A program made the translations under genes and the position numbers. Positions 9,016 to 16,662 of a stretch of DNA of 64,000 nucleotides are shown piece after piece. The notes beneath the pieces were generated by a model. The model was not told the origin of the DNA and did no database searches. It was given only the letters and a program-made list of their open reading frames with translations. Source of the DNA: an uncultured Bacteroidales bacterium (GTDB lineage Bacteria > Bacteroidota > Bacteroidia > Bacteroidales > Muribaculaceae); the NCBI GenBank assembly GCA_902779125.1, contig CACZAC010000018.1, forward strand, positions 30,426 through 94,425, written 5' to 3'. How positions within the stretch are numbered: position 1 is the first letter of the stretch; each line of letters opens with the position of its first letter.

Positions 9016-9654
9016 TTAACGGGGTGATTCACCTTCAATAAGGTCCAATATGTATGGCCTCATCTCATCATTTGTCACCCGTTTTACATACTCAATGAAA
9101 TAATCCTCTATCATTATCGGCGACTTGTAATCCCTCATACTTTCATAGCGCTTGAGCAAGTCGGGATAGTCAGCAAGCAGTTCCTTGAGGACCTTAGGCG
9201 TCACCTTACTCACCCGGTGCTTCTCAAAATCAATATAGAAATAGAATACCTCATATTCTGCTTTCCAAGGATAGGAATATAAGACATAAGCTAACTTTTC
9301 GTTGAAATATAGCGGCACAAAATTCTTAAGCATCTTGGCATCACCCTTGAATTCACGCTGAAGATACCTGCTATTGATAACCCAGATGCTGTCATTTAAT
9401 GAGGCAGCAATATGATCCTTGATATATACGAGTTTTTGCTTCTCATCTTTAATAGCGAATGTCGTTTCATAAGGCGACTCGTTAGTAATAATAGGTCTTT
9501 TTACTGTATCAGCAGGATTCAATTCAAAAATCTGTGACCACGAGTCATAGAAATAGACATTATCAAAAAAAGTGACAAACTCGTCAAAAGCCATCGCCTG
9601 AAACGAGACCATGGCTAAGACAAATACCACAATATGTTGTTTCCACCGCTTCAT
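9016..9654 (-). CDS. Secreted protein of unknown family (paralog A)
   Basis: This 212-residue protein has a clear signal peptide (cleavage near SFQAMA-FDEF). I do not recognise a family. It is a paralog of the next gene upstream (9707-10351). Both share Y-F-Y-x-S-W-x-Q-x-F-x-L near the N-terminus, NSRYL-x-x-x-F, VPLY-[FY]-NEK-[LV]-AY in the middle, YIDF-x-x-x-R-V-x-K-VT, and MRPYILDL or MQPYILDL at the end. The two sit 52 bases apart and are probably cotranscribed with maf upstream and the importer downstream. The high Tyr/Phe content suggests a beta-rich secreted fold; function is unknown. Confidence 0.75.
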   Translation of the reverse strand: MKRWKQHIVVFVLAMVSFQAMAFDEFVTFFDNVYFYDSWSQIFELNPADTVKRPIITNESPYETTFAIKDEKQKLVYIKDHIAASLNDSIWVINSRYLQREFKGDAKMLKNFVPLYFNEKLAYVLYSYPWKAEYEVFYFYIDFEKHRVSKVTPKVLKELLADYPDLLKRYESMRDYKSPIMIEDYFIEYVKRVTNDEMRPYILDLIEGESPR

Positions 9655-9706
9655 GATTGAAAAGATTTAAGCAATTCAATATTAAAAAACCTCCTCATGG
9701 TAGATT

Positions 9707-10351
9707 TCATTCCACGAGGTCAAGAATATAGGGCTGCATGACGTCATCGGTAACACGCTCGATATACCTGAAGAAAAATTCCTCGACCATGTAGCGTTTC
9801 TTGTAGTCCTTCATGCCCTCAAATCGCATTTGCAAGTCGTGATAATCCTCCAGTAATTCACTCAAGTAATTGTGTGTCACCTTTCTCACACGACCGTTCT
9901 TAAAATCAATATAGTAATAATCAACGGGAAAAGTCATTTCATCATCATGGGCGAAAAGAATCTCCTTAACGCTCGGTTCACCAAGACAAGCGATATATGC
10001 CACTTTCTCGTTGTAGTACAATGGCACTAAATTATCAAACGCCCTGTCGTCGCACTGGAACTTATTCTTGAGATATCTGCTGTTGGCATACCAAAGCCCG
10101 TCATGAGATACAGCGACGAAGCCACTCTTTTGAAGAGTCTCAATCGCCTCGTCGTTATCAGTCAGTACTCTGACAGAATACGGCGTTTCGGCTTCAATAT
10201 ACGGGTTTACAATGAGCACCCCAGGTGTCAAATCAAACACCTGTTGCCAAGACTGATAGAAATAGACAGTGTCATTCCTTTCGGCAGCATATAACGAGCA
10301 GGATGTCGCCAATACCACCATCATCAGAAAATATCTTAAACTGGTTTTCAT
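9707..10351 (-). CDS. Secreted protein of unknown family (paralog B)
   Basis: This 214-residue protein has a signal sequence in which ATSC (Cys18) could be a weak lipobox. Cleavage by signal peptidase I at LYAA-ERN is the alternative. It shares its whole length with the downstream gene at 9016-9654, including VYFYQSWQQVFDL, NSRYLKNKF, LVPLYYNEKVAY, YYIDFKNGRVRKVT and the YIERVTDDVMQPYILDLVE tail, so the two arose by tandem duplication. It begins 10 bases after maf. No known domain or catalytic motif is apparent. Confidence 0.75.
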   Translation of the reverse strand: MKTSLRYFLMMVVLATSCSLYAAERNDTVYFYQSWQQVFDLTPGVLIVNPYIEAETPYSVRVLTDNDEAIETLQKSGFVAVSHDGLWYANSRYLKNKFQCDDRAFDNLVPLYYNEKVAYIACLGEPSVKEILFAHDDEMTFPVDYYYIDFKNGRVRKVTHNYLSELLEDYHDLQMRFEGMKDYKKRYMVEEFFFRYIERVTDDVMQPYILDLVE

Positions 10352-10361
10352 ATCAATATCA

Positions 10362-10946
10362 TTAAAATGTTTTCAGTAATTGATAGAGTTTGCGTGTGGG
10401 TAGGCCCATCACGTTATAGAAATCTCCATTGATACCCGAGATGCCGATGTTGCCTATCCATTCCTGGATACCGTATGCTCCGGCTTTGTCGAGCGGGCGA
10501 TAATGCTTGATGTAGTAGTCTATCTCATCGTCGGTGAGGTCGGCAAAATGAACAATGCTTGTGTCAGCAAAAGACTCGCTTCGGTCAACCGTGGTGACAC
10601 ACACGCCGCTGATGACCCGATGGGCGCGGCCCGAGAGGGCCCTTAACATGCGGTGGGCATCGGCTTCGCCTTCTGGCTTGCCGAGGACGGTTTCATCGAG
10701 CACGACGACGGTATCGGCGGTAATCAGCAGTTCATTGTCTTTGAGTGGATGTCCCTCGGCCTTAACTCGGGCAAGAAAGACAGGTATTTCCTCAATGGGC
10801 AGACTGGCAGGATAGGTCTCGTCGATGCCCTTGACGGTCTCGACACGGAACTTCACGCCCATATCATTAAGCAGTTCACGACGACGAGGCGAGTTACTGC
10901 CCAGTACCACATCATATTTTTCCAGATTATTGAGCATTGTCATCAA
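10362..10946 (-). CDS. maf: Maf-family nucleotide pyrophosphatase
   Basis: The 194 residues carry the Maf hallmark GSNSPRRRELL near the N-terminus and the catalytic ITADTVVVLDETVLGKP segment with its conserved Asp, followed by RMLRALSGRAHRVISGV. Maf/YhdE enzymes hydrolyse dTTP, UTP or modified nucleotides and have been linked to septum formation. The first Met gives a 20-base overlap with the upstream DUF2520 gene. Met4 (MLNNLEKYDVVLGS) at 10937 is an equally good start with a shorter overlap. Gene order prfA, DUF2520, maf suggests one operon. Confidence 0.92.
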   Translation of the reverse strand: MMTMLNNLEKYDVVLGSNSPRRRELLNDMGVKFRVETVKGIDETYPASLPIEEIPVFLARVKAEGHPLKDNELLITADTVVVLDETVLGKPEGEADAHRMLRALSGRAHRVISGVCVTTVDRSESFADTSIVHFADLTDDEIDYYIKHYRPLDKAGAYGIQEWIGNIGISGINGDFYNVMGLPTRKLYQLLKTF

Positions 10947-11706
10947 TCGGATTACGGTTCATAATGGAATCAGAAATCAAGCGGTAGATATCGCGTTTGT
11001 CACCTTGTAGCATCGCCAAGTGGCTGTCAATGACCTGAGTATCGTGACGAACAGCCGGTCCCGTCTGGGAACTGGCGGGTGCCAAGCGGTCGAGTTTTTC
11101 GACTGTTGTGCGGATGAGTGGCTTCATTGCGTCAAAGGGCAAGCCGGCACTGGTCAGCACCTCGTCGGCTAGAGTCCACATGTGGTTAGCAAAGTTGCAT
11201 GAAAAGACAGCAGCGATATGCAACTGACGGCGCTTCTCGCTATCAGCCTCTACCACATGACGTGAGAGCAATTCGCCCAGTTCGCGCACATTTTCCAAGA
11301 CATCGGCATTACGGGCCTCAATGAAAAAATGAACATCGTCAAGGGGAACGACCATCTGACGGGAGAACGACTGCATGGGATAGAGCACGCCATAGCGAGA
11401 ACGGTGTCCATCGAATAGGTCCATCGGTTTGCTGCCCGAAGTGTGTACCCATAAGGCTCCGTTATCAGCCGTAGCACGAACGACATCGGCAATGGCATCG
11501 TCACGCACCGCGATGATATAGGCATCGGCATCAGGCACCAATGACTGCAAATCATTGGTAGCGTTTTCACAACCTATTGCATCGGCTAATGCTTGAGCAT
11601 GAGCAAGTTGGCGGCTATATATTTGAGCCACGTCACAACACGATGCCAATCCATGAGCCAGACTGGTTGCCACGTTTCCCGATCCTATAATTACTACTCG
11701 TTTCAT
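10927..11706 (-). CDS. DUF2520/Rossmann-fold NAD(P)-binding protein
   Basis: About 259 residues. MKRVVIIGSGNVATSLAHGL opens a Rossmann dinucleotide-binding fold with a GSGNVA glycine loop. An alpha-helical C-terminal DUF2520-type domain follows (HIAAVFSCNFANHMWTLADEVL, then TGPAVRHD). The family resembles ketopantoate/F420-type reductases, but its reaction is unknown to me. I chose the ATG at 11706. An in-frame ATG at 11748 would add MAFLSHKNKSLHWE, which is unlike the conserved N-terminus. It lies 52 bases after prfA and overlaps maf by about 20 bases. Confidence 0.85.
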   Translation of the reverse strand: MKRVVIIGSGNVATSLAHGLASCCDVAQIYSRQLAHAQALADAIGCENATNDLQSLVPDADAYIIAVRDDAIADVVRATADNGALWVHTSGSKPMDLFDGHRSRYGVLYPMQSFSRQMVVPLDDVHFFIEARNADVLENVRELGELLSRHVVEADSEKRRQLHIAAVFSCNFANHMWTLADEVLTSAGLPFDAMKPLIRTTVEKLDRLAPASSQTGPAVRHDTQVIDSHLAMLQGDKRDIYRLISDSIMNRNPIDDNAQ

Positions 11707-11758
11707 TTCCCAATGCAGAGATTTATTCTTATGACTCAAAAAAGCCAAGAAAGTTTAT

Positions 11759-12868
11759 CTACAACTCGGCTTCTTTAAGTTTCTCGGCATTCTCGGCAAC
11801 AATCAGGTGGTCGATGCAGTCCTGGATATCACCGTCCATAAAAGCCGGCAGGTTGTAGATGGTATAGCCAATACGGTGGTCGGTGATGCGTCCCTGCGGA
11901 TAGTTATAAGTACGGATTTTGGCCGAGCGGTCACCTGTGGAAACCAGAGTCTTGCGGCGCGAGGCAATATCATCCATATACTTCTGGTGCTCATGGTCAT
12001 AGATGAAGGTGCGCAGGCGTGCCAAAGCCCTCTCTTTGTTCTTGGGCTGGTCACGGGTTTCGGTACACTCGATAAGGATTTCCTGCTGCTCACCTGTATT
12101 GGGATTGGTCCACATGTAACGCAGACGAACACCACTGTTCACCTTGTTCACATTCTGTCCACCTGCGCCGCCGCTACGGAACGTGTCCCACTTGATTTCA
12201 CCCTCGTTGATGTGCACGTCAAACGGCTCGGCCTCGGGTAGCACAGCCACACTGGCTGCACTGGTGTGTACACGGCCCTGAGTCTCGGTGACGGGCACGC
12301 GCTGCACGCGGTGAACACCCGATTCATATTTCAAAGTGCCATAGACGTTATCGCCAGTGATACTGAATACCACTTCCTTGAAGCCACCAACAGCACCCTC
12401 GCTGCAACTCGACATCTGCACGTTCCAACCCTTGGTCTCACAATAGCGGGTGTACATGCGCGCCAGGTCTCCGGCAAACAAGGCAGCCTCGTCGCCACCC
12501 GTGCCGCCACGAATCTCGAGTACGACATTCTTGCTGTCCTCGGGATCCTCGGGGATGAGCAGGAGCTTGATTTCTTCCTCCAATTTGGGGATAGCGGCCT
12601 GATTGGCGTCAATCTCCTCGCGCGCCATAGCCCTCAAGTCCTCATCGGTCTCGGTGTCTAGCACGGCCTTGGCTTGCTCAATATCCTCCAACATCCTACG
12701 GTAACGGTGAGTGGCATTGAGCAGCGTTTCAAGGCTCTTATACTCCTTGGTCAACTTGACATATCGTTTCTGGTCGGCAATGACATTGGGGTCTGTAATG
12801 AGTGTGCCGATTTCCTCAAATCGGGCATCGAGACCATCCAAGCGTTGCAATAAAGTGTTTTCTGCCAT
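11759..12868 (-). CDS. prfA: Peptide chain release factor 1
   Basis: At 369 residues this is the normal RF1 length. The catalytic GGQ is at 236-238 in SGGAGGQNVNKV. The tripeptide anticodon is PVT at 192-194 (HRVQRVPVTETQGRVHTS), marking RF1 (UAA/UAG) rather than RF2. It hydrolyses peptidyl-tRNA at the ribosome. An in-frame ATG exists at 12892, but the -7 box at 12890-12897 overlaps it, so the ATG at 12868 (MAENTLLQRL), about 20 bases past the box, is the likely start. Heptad repeats at 12908-12935 precede the promoter. Confidence 0.97.
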   Translation of the reverse strand: MAENTLLQRLDGLDARFEEIGTLITDPNVIADQKRYVKLTKEYKSLETLLNATHRYRRMLEDIEQAKAVLDTETDEDLRAMAREEIDANQAAIPKLEEEIKLLLIPEDPEDSKNVVLEIRGGTGGDEAALFAGDLARMYTRYCETKGWNVQMSSCSEGAVGGFKEVVFSITGDNVYGTLKYESGVHRVQRVPVTETQGRVHTSAASVAVLPEAEPFDVHINEGEIKWDTFRSGGAGGQNVNKVNSGVRLRYMWTNPNTGEQQEILIECTETRDQPKNKERALARLRTFIYDHEHQKYMDDIASRRKTLVSTGDRSAKIRTYNYPQGRITDHRIGYTIYNLPAFMDGDIQDCIDHLIVAENAEKLKEAEL

Positions 12869-12889
12869 AATATCGTTCAATTCTAGGCA

Positions 12890-12897
12890 CAAAGGTA
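12890..12897 (-). promoter_or_regulatory. Bacteroidetes -7 promoter box for prfA
   Basis: TACCTTTG on the minus strand. Its position over the upstream candidate ATG at 12892 decides the prfA start in favour of 12868. Confidence 0.65.
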
Positions 12898-12907
12898 GTA
12901 TAAAGTT

Positions 12908-12935
12908 GTCAGTTTTCAGTTGTCAGTTTTCAGTT
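12908..12935 (-). repeat. 7-base tandem repeat upstream of prfA
   Basis: Four perfect-phase heptads read on the minus (coding) strand as AACTGAA, AACTGAC, AACTGAA, AACTGAC. They lie between the metallophosphoesterase stop and the prfA promoter. The same heptad word precedes lpxA and buk. Confidence 0.75.
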
Positions 12936-12943
12936 TTTTACGA

Positions 12944-14320
12944 TTACCGCTTCATCCTCTCGGGGTGGCGGTTAACGTATTCCTGGATGCGGTTGGCGAA
13001 TTTCTGGTCCTTTTTGTTGTTGGGATCAGGGGTGAATTCCATATATTCGGGAATGTCCTTGCCCAGGTCGGTCACCAGATGCGCTTTCACAGGCGAGACG
13101 ACAACAATCAGCGAGTCGTAGAGCGCATGGGTGTTAGCGTCATAGGTGGCCATCGCCAAGGTATCACCGCTGGTGCTCACCGTCTGGTAATAGCGGCTTG
13201 AGATGCCGAACTTGTCAAAGCGGTCGTCAAAACGGATGCGGTAATTCTTTGGCGAACAATGGCTGACGGTGTAAACGGGCACGGCTGGAGCTCCGTTTTT
13301 ATAGACGCCACCAATCATGCGGGCATAGGCATGTTCGTGACCCTGCAGCACAAGGTCGACACCATACTGACGCACCAGGTCGTCAAACATCCAGCGCTGA
13401 ATCAGGTTATTGTTCTTTTTCTTGATGGAATAGAGCGGATGATGCAGGACAAGTATCTTCCATTTCGCATTGCTTTGTTCAAGTTGTGTTTTCAGCCACT
13501 CGCGCTGGGTCCACAGGTGGAAGAACTCGCGGTTGCTGTCCAGTACAAATAACTGGGCGTCTCCATATTTCAGAGTATAGACCATGTTGTCATCGACCTT
13601 GGAGTCCAGGAAATAGGAGAAGACAAGCGGGAAGCGACGTTCCAATCGGCGGATGACGCCCTTGAAGTAATCGTGGTTGCCCGTGACATTGAGAATCGGC
13701 ATCGATTGGCCAATACTATCCAAGTCGCGGAATGTCTCGGCCCAATACTGGTTGGCGGGGCGCTCGGTCAAGTCGCCGCCGCACACGAGGAACTCTGCCT
13801 CGGGATGATGCGCCCATGCCTCCATCAACAACCGGTTGGTGATACCACCAATGGTATCTTGCACATCGCCAACAAAGAGGAACGAGAAACGGTCGCGGTT
13901 TGGAGCATAAGTGCGGAAGCCAAACCACGGGGATGGCGCTTCTCCCGTAACAGCGCGATAACGGTAATGCCTATCGGGCTTCAACTGGCGCAGACGAGCC
14001 ACATAATAGGCTGCCTTGCCCTTGCGCGAGGCAAACACCTCGCCCTGAGCCTCGATGCGAGCAGTATCGCTGTCTTCAAGGCATACCAACTCTAATGAAG
14101 AAGGCTGCAGCACAGAATCGCACTGCCAACTGACGTTGCGCGACATCTCGTCCTCATCACCGAAGGTAAGCAGGACATGTCCTGGCGTATGGAGAGGCGC
14201 AACAGCCATTTCCTCGGGATTATAGAACCACACATGCCACCTTGTTGCAACCCAAACAGTCAATGTTAACAGGAGCAACAAGGCTACTATGGTCTTGATT
14301 TTTCTTTTACCGGATTTCAT
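12944..14320 (-). CDS. Purple-acid-phosphatase-like metallophosphoesterase
   Basis: This 458-residue protein has an N-terminal hydrophobic segment (about 9-24) that is a signal or membrane anchor. A beta-sandwich region of purple acid phosphatase type follows (about 45-125). The calcineurin-like core has the metal-ligand motifs GDVQD, GGDLTER, GNHDYF, LVLHHP and GHEHAY in order. It is likely a periplasmic or membrane-bound phosphomonoesterase or diesterase; the substrate is unknown. The ATG at 14320 lies only about 9 bases from a -7 box at 14329-14336, implying a very short leader. It is divergent from the LTA-synthase-like gene, with a shared palindromic repeat between them. Confidence 0.9.
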   Translation of the reverse strand: MKSGKRKIKTIVALLLLLTLTVWVATRWHVWFYNPEEMAVAPLHTPGHVLLTFGDEDEMSRNVSWQCDSVLQPSSLELVCLEDSDTARIEAQGEVFASRKGKAAYYVARLRQLKPDRHYRYRAVTGEAPSPWFGFRTYAPNRDRFSFLFVGDVQDTIGGITNRLLMEAWAHHPEAEFLVCGGDLTERPANQYWAETFRDLDSIGQSMPILNVTGNHDYFKGVIRRLERRFPLVFSYFLDSKVDDNMVYTLKYGDAQLFVLDSNREFFHLWTQREWLKTQLEQSNAKWKILVLHHPLYSIKKKNNNLIQRWMFDDLVRQYGVDLVLQGHEHAYARMIGGVYKNGAPAVPVYTVSHCSPKNYRIRFDDRFDKFGISSRYYQTVSTSGDTLAMATYDANTHALYDSLIVVVSPVKAHLVTDLGKDIPEYMEFTPDPNNKKDQKFANRIQEYVNRHPERMKR

Positions 14321-14328
14321 AATGAGTG

Positions 14329-14336
14329 CAAAGTTA
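14329..14336 (-). promoter_or_regulatory. Bacteroidetes -7 promoter box
   Basis: TAACTTTG on the minus strand, 8 bases before the metallophosphoesterase ATG at 14320. The 5' leader would be only a few bases. Confidence 0.55.
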
Positions 14337-14347
14337 GGGAAAGTCCC

Positions 14348-14375
14348 TTAGAGACGCAAGATTTTGTGTCTCTAC
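14348..14375. repeat. 28-base interspersed palindrome (copy 1)
   Basis: Nearly the same 28 bases occur at 31388-31415. The arms TAGAGACGCAA and TTGTGTCTCTA are inverted repeats around a short AT-rich centre. The copy lies between divergent promoters (14329-14336 minus and 14400-14407 plus). It resembles small REP-like palindromes. Confidence 0.75.
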
Positions 14376-14399
14376 AAAGCGAAACTGATGACTTTTTAC

Positions 14400-14407
14400 T
14401 AATTTTG
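14400..14407 (+). promoter_or_regulatory. Bacteroidetes -7 promoter box, near-leaderless
   Basis: TAATTTTG ends 4 bases before the GTG start at 14412. Transcription starting just downstream would give a leaderless or nearly leaderless mRNA. Confidence 0.5.
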
Positions 14408-14411
14408 TGCC

Positions 14412-16397
14412 GTGAAACGACGTTTTTCAATATCCGATATACCCCTCATTGCCGTGATGTGGGACCTAGTGGTGGCTTATATAGCCTACACTCTGTGCCG
14501 TGGCGTTTTTCTGATTCTCAACTGGTCACTGTATGCTGGTACGCTGACGTTGGGGCACGGCATGAAATTGTTCGGTGCCGGACTGTTATTTGACACCCCA
14601 GCCATTCTTTATACCAACGCCATCATCATGGTGATGTTCCTATTGCCTCTACATTGGAAGGAACGTCCTGTGTATTACCGTGTGGCACGTTGGATTTATA
14701 CCATCGTAAACAGCATTGCCGTGTATATGAACCTGATGGACTGTGTCTATTTTCCGTTCACAGGCAAGCGCACTACGACATCGGTGTTTGCCGAGTTCAG
14801 CAACGAGAGCACAGGCGAAATGCTGAAAATCTTCGGCGGGCAGTTCTTGAGCCATTGGTACCTGGTGCTGCTGGCGGTTTTGGTCACCTGGGCATTCTGG
14901 AAATTGTTCCGACCTATTCCGAAATCGGTTGAGCGCCCAACCCACAAGCCACAATACTACACCATCCAGGTCATCTCGCTTTTTGTGACCGTTCCCCTGT
15001 GTATCGCTGCCATTCGCGGCGGCGTCACCAAGTCAACGCGCCCCATCACCATCAGCAATGCCAATCAGTATGTCAACCGTCCAGCCGAGACGGGAATCGT
15101 GCTGAACACGCCGTTCTCCATTTTCAGGACACTGAAGAAGACGCCTTTTGTCGTTCCTAACTATATGAGCGACGAGGAGGCTTTGGCTATCTATACCCCA
15201 CTCCATCAGCCCAATGACAGTGCTGCCTTTACCCCCCGCAATGTCGTGGTGCTTATTCTGGAGAGTTTCAGCAAGCAACACATCGGCTTCTATAACAAGA
15301 CCTTGCGCAACGGCACCTATCACGGCTTCACGCCATTTTTGGACTCGCTCATCACTGATGGGGCGATGACCTACCGCTATTCCTATGCCAACGGGCGCAA
15401 GAGCATCGAGGGCATGCCTTCAGTATTATCGTCGCTGCCCAACTTCGTCGAACCGCTGTTCCTCACCCCTGCCTCGCTCAATGTCATGTCGGGCTTGGCA
15501 CGGGAATTGGGTGAAAATAAGGGTTACACTACCGCTTTCTTCCACGGGGCGCAGAACAGTTCAATGGGATTTCACGCCTTTGCCCGCGCTACGGGATTCC
15601 AACGCTATTACGGCCGTGAGGAGTACAATGCTGACCCCAACTTCCATGGTGACGATGATTTTGACGGCACATGGGCCATCTGGGATGAGGAGTTTTTCCA
15701 ATTCTATGCCCAGCAGATGAGCATAATGAAAGAGCCGTTCATGACCGCCTTATTCAGTGCGTCTTCACACGACCCGTTTGTCGTTCCTGAGAAATACAAA
15801 GGACGTTTCCCACAAGGAGAGAGCCCCCTTCAGGAGTGCATCGCTTATACCGACTACGCCTTGAAGCGTTTCTTTGAAGAAGCGAGCAAGCAACCGTGGT
15901 TCAAGAACACGCTGTTTGTCATCACTGCCGACCATGTGAGCCAGCAGATTGACCCCTTCTATTGCACGACGCTGGGTAACTATTGTGTACCCATCATCCT
16001 CTATGCCCCGGGGGACCCGTCATTGCATGGTTATGACGAGCAACAGGTGGTGGAACAGATTGACATCATGCCCACGGTACTCGGTTACCTGCACTATGAC
16101 AAACCCTATATCGCCTTCGGGCGCGATATGATAAGCGGTCAAGCTAACGACGGTTTTGCCCTGCACTGGTTACCCGAGTCCAGCAGCTATGAATACGTCT
16201 GGGGGGACTATGCCCTGCAATTTGATGGGAAAGAAGTAACGTCGGCTTACGCTTTCCGCACCGATTCCACGTTCTCCCACAATGTGTTAGGCACAATACC
16301 GCCCGCCACACGCAATCGCATGGAGCGCCACATGAAGTCATTCATCCAGCAATACATGCAGCGCATGACCACCGACCAACTGGTGATTAAGAATTAG
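14412..16397 (+). CDS. LTA-synthase-like sulfatase-fold membrane protein
   Basis: This 661-residue protein has about five transmembrane helices in its first ~190 residues. An extracytoplasmic alkaline-phosphatase/sulfatase domain follows: RNVVVLILESFSKQHIGFY (metal Glu), GRKSIEGMPSVLSSLPNF (nucleophile region), and ITADHVS plus a following His-rich metal site. It is related to LtaS and to OpgB/EptA-type phosphoglycerol or phosphoethanolamine transferases. In a Gram-negative it probably modifies an envelope glycan or lipid (inference). The start taken is GTG at 14412. An ATG at 14457 is the alternative if the mRNA begins inside the -7 box spacing. Confidence 0.88.
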   Translation: MKRRFSISDIPLIAVMWDLVVAYIAYTLCRGVFLILNWSLYAGTLTLGHGMKLFGAGLLFDTPAILYTNAIIMVMFLLPLHWKERPVYYRVARWIYTIVNSIAVYMNLMDCVYFPFTGKRTTTSVFAEFSNESTGEMLKIFGGQFLSHWYLVLLAVLVTWAFWKLFRPIPKSVERPTHKPQYYTIQVISLFVTVPLCIAAIRGGVTKSTRPITISNANQYVNRPAETGIVLNTPFSIFRTLKKTPFVVPNYMSDEEALAIYTPLHQPNDSAAFTPRNVVVLILESFSKQHIGFYNKTLRNGTYHGFTPFLDSLITDGAMTYRYSYANGRKSIEGMPSVLSSLPNFVEPLFLTPASLNVMSGLARELGENKGYTTAFFHGAQNSSMGFHAFARATGFQRYYGREEYNADPNFHGDDDFDGTWAIWDEEFFQFYAQQMSIMKEPFMTALFSASSHDPFVVPEKYKGRFPQGESPLQECIAYTDYALKRFFEEASKQPWFKNTLFVITADHVSQQIDPFYCTTLGNYCVPIILYAPGDPSLHGYDEQQVVEQIDIMPTVLGYLHYDKPYIAFGRDMISGQANDGFALHWLPESSSYEYVWGDYALQFDGKEVTSAYAFRTDSTFSHNVLGTIPPATRNRMERHMKSFIQQYMQRMTTDQLVIKN

Positions 16398-16425
16398 AAA
16401 AACGTTAATACCAAATTCAAGAGAT

Positions 16426-16662
16426 ATGATGTACAAGACAAGTATGAACATTGTGTTGATGGTTTTACCCATCATGTGCATCGCTGTATTGTTGGCGGGC
16501 TGCAAAAAGTCGGCCAATATCGAGCAGCGCGTTGATGAACTGTACAATAAGATGTCGCAAGAAGAACGCATCGCCCAGTTGAAAAGCATGTACATGGACG
16601 AGTTGTTCAATGAGCAAGGACAACTGGATACGATTAAATGGCCGCTGTCCAAGACTGGCTGA
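16426..16662 (+). CDS. GH3 glycosidase, N-terminal fragment (frame-disrupted)
   Basis: 78 residues. A lipoprotein signal (VLLAGC) is followed by IEQRVDELYNKMSQEERIAQ, the usual opening of GH3 beta-glucosidase/xylosidase enzymes. After LDTIK the frame runs into six unrelated residues and a TGA. The continuation of the enzyme lies in the -1 frame from about 16638. Homologs I recall have roughly 25-30 more residues between these parts (a segment like IPHGIGHISQY), so a deletion with a frame change is more likely than a simple frameshift. Treat this and the next entry as one broken gene. Confidence 0.8.
   Translation: MMYKTSMNIVLMVLPIMCIAVLLAGCKKSANIEQRVDELYNKMSQEERIAQLKSMYMDELFNEQGQLDTIKWPLSKTG

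Noticed and set aside
12908-12935. Short tandem repeats taken as a CRISPR array
   Set aside because: Units are 7 bases with no spacers, and no cas genes are present. The same holds for the other heptad loci.
12944-14320. Phage or mobile island anywhere in the window
   Set aside because: No integrase, transposase or phage structural gene and no tRNA was seen. The gene content is chromosomal housekeeping and envelope functions.
16633-16662. Programmed -1 frameshift in the GH3 gene
   Set aside because: No X-XXY-YYZ slippery heptamer lies in the zero frame, and conserved residues are missing across the join, which a frameshift alone cannot explain.
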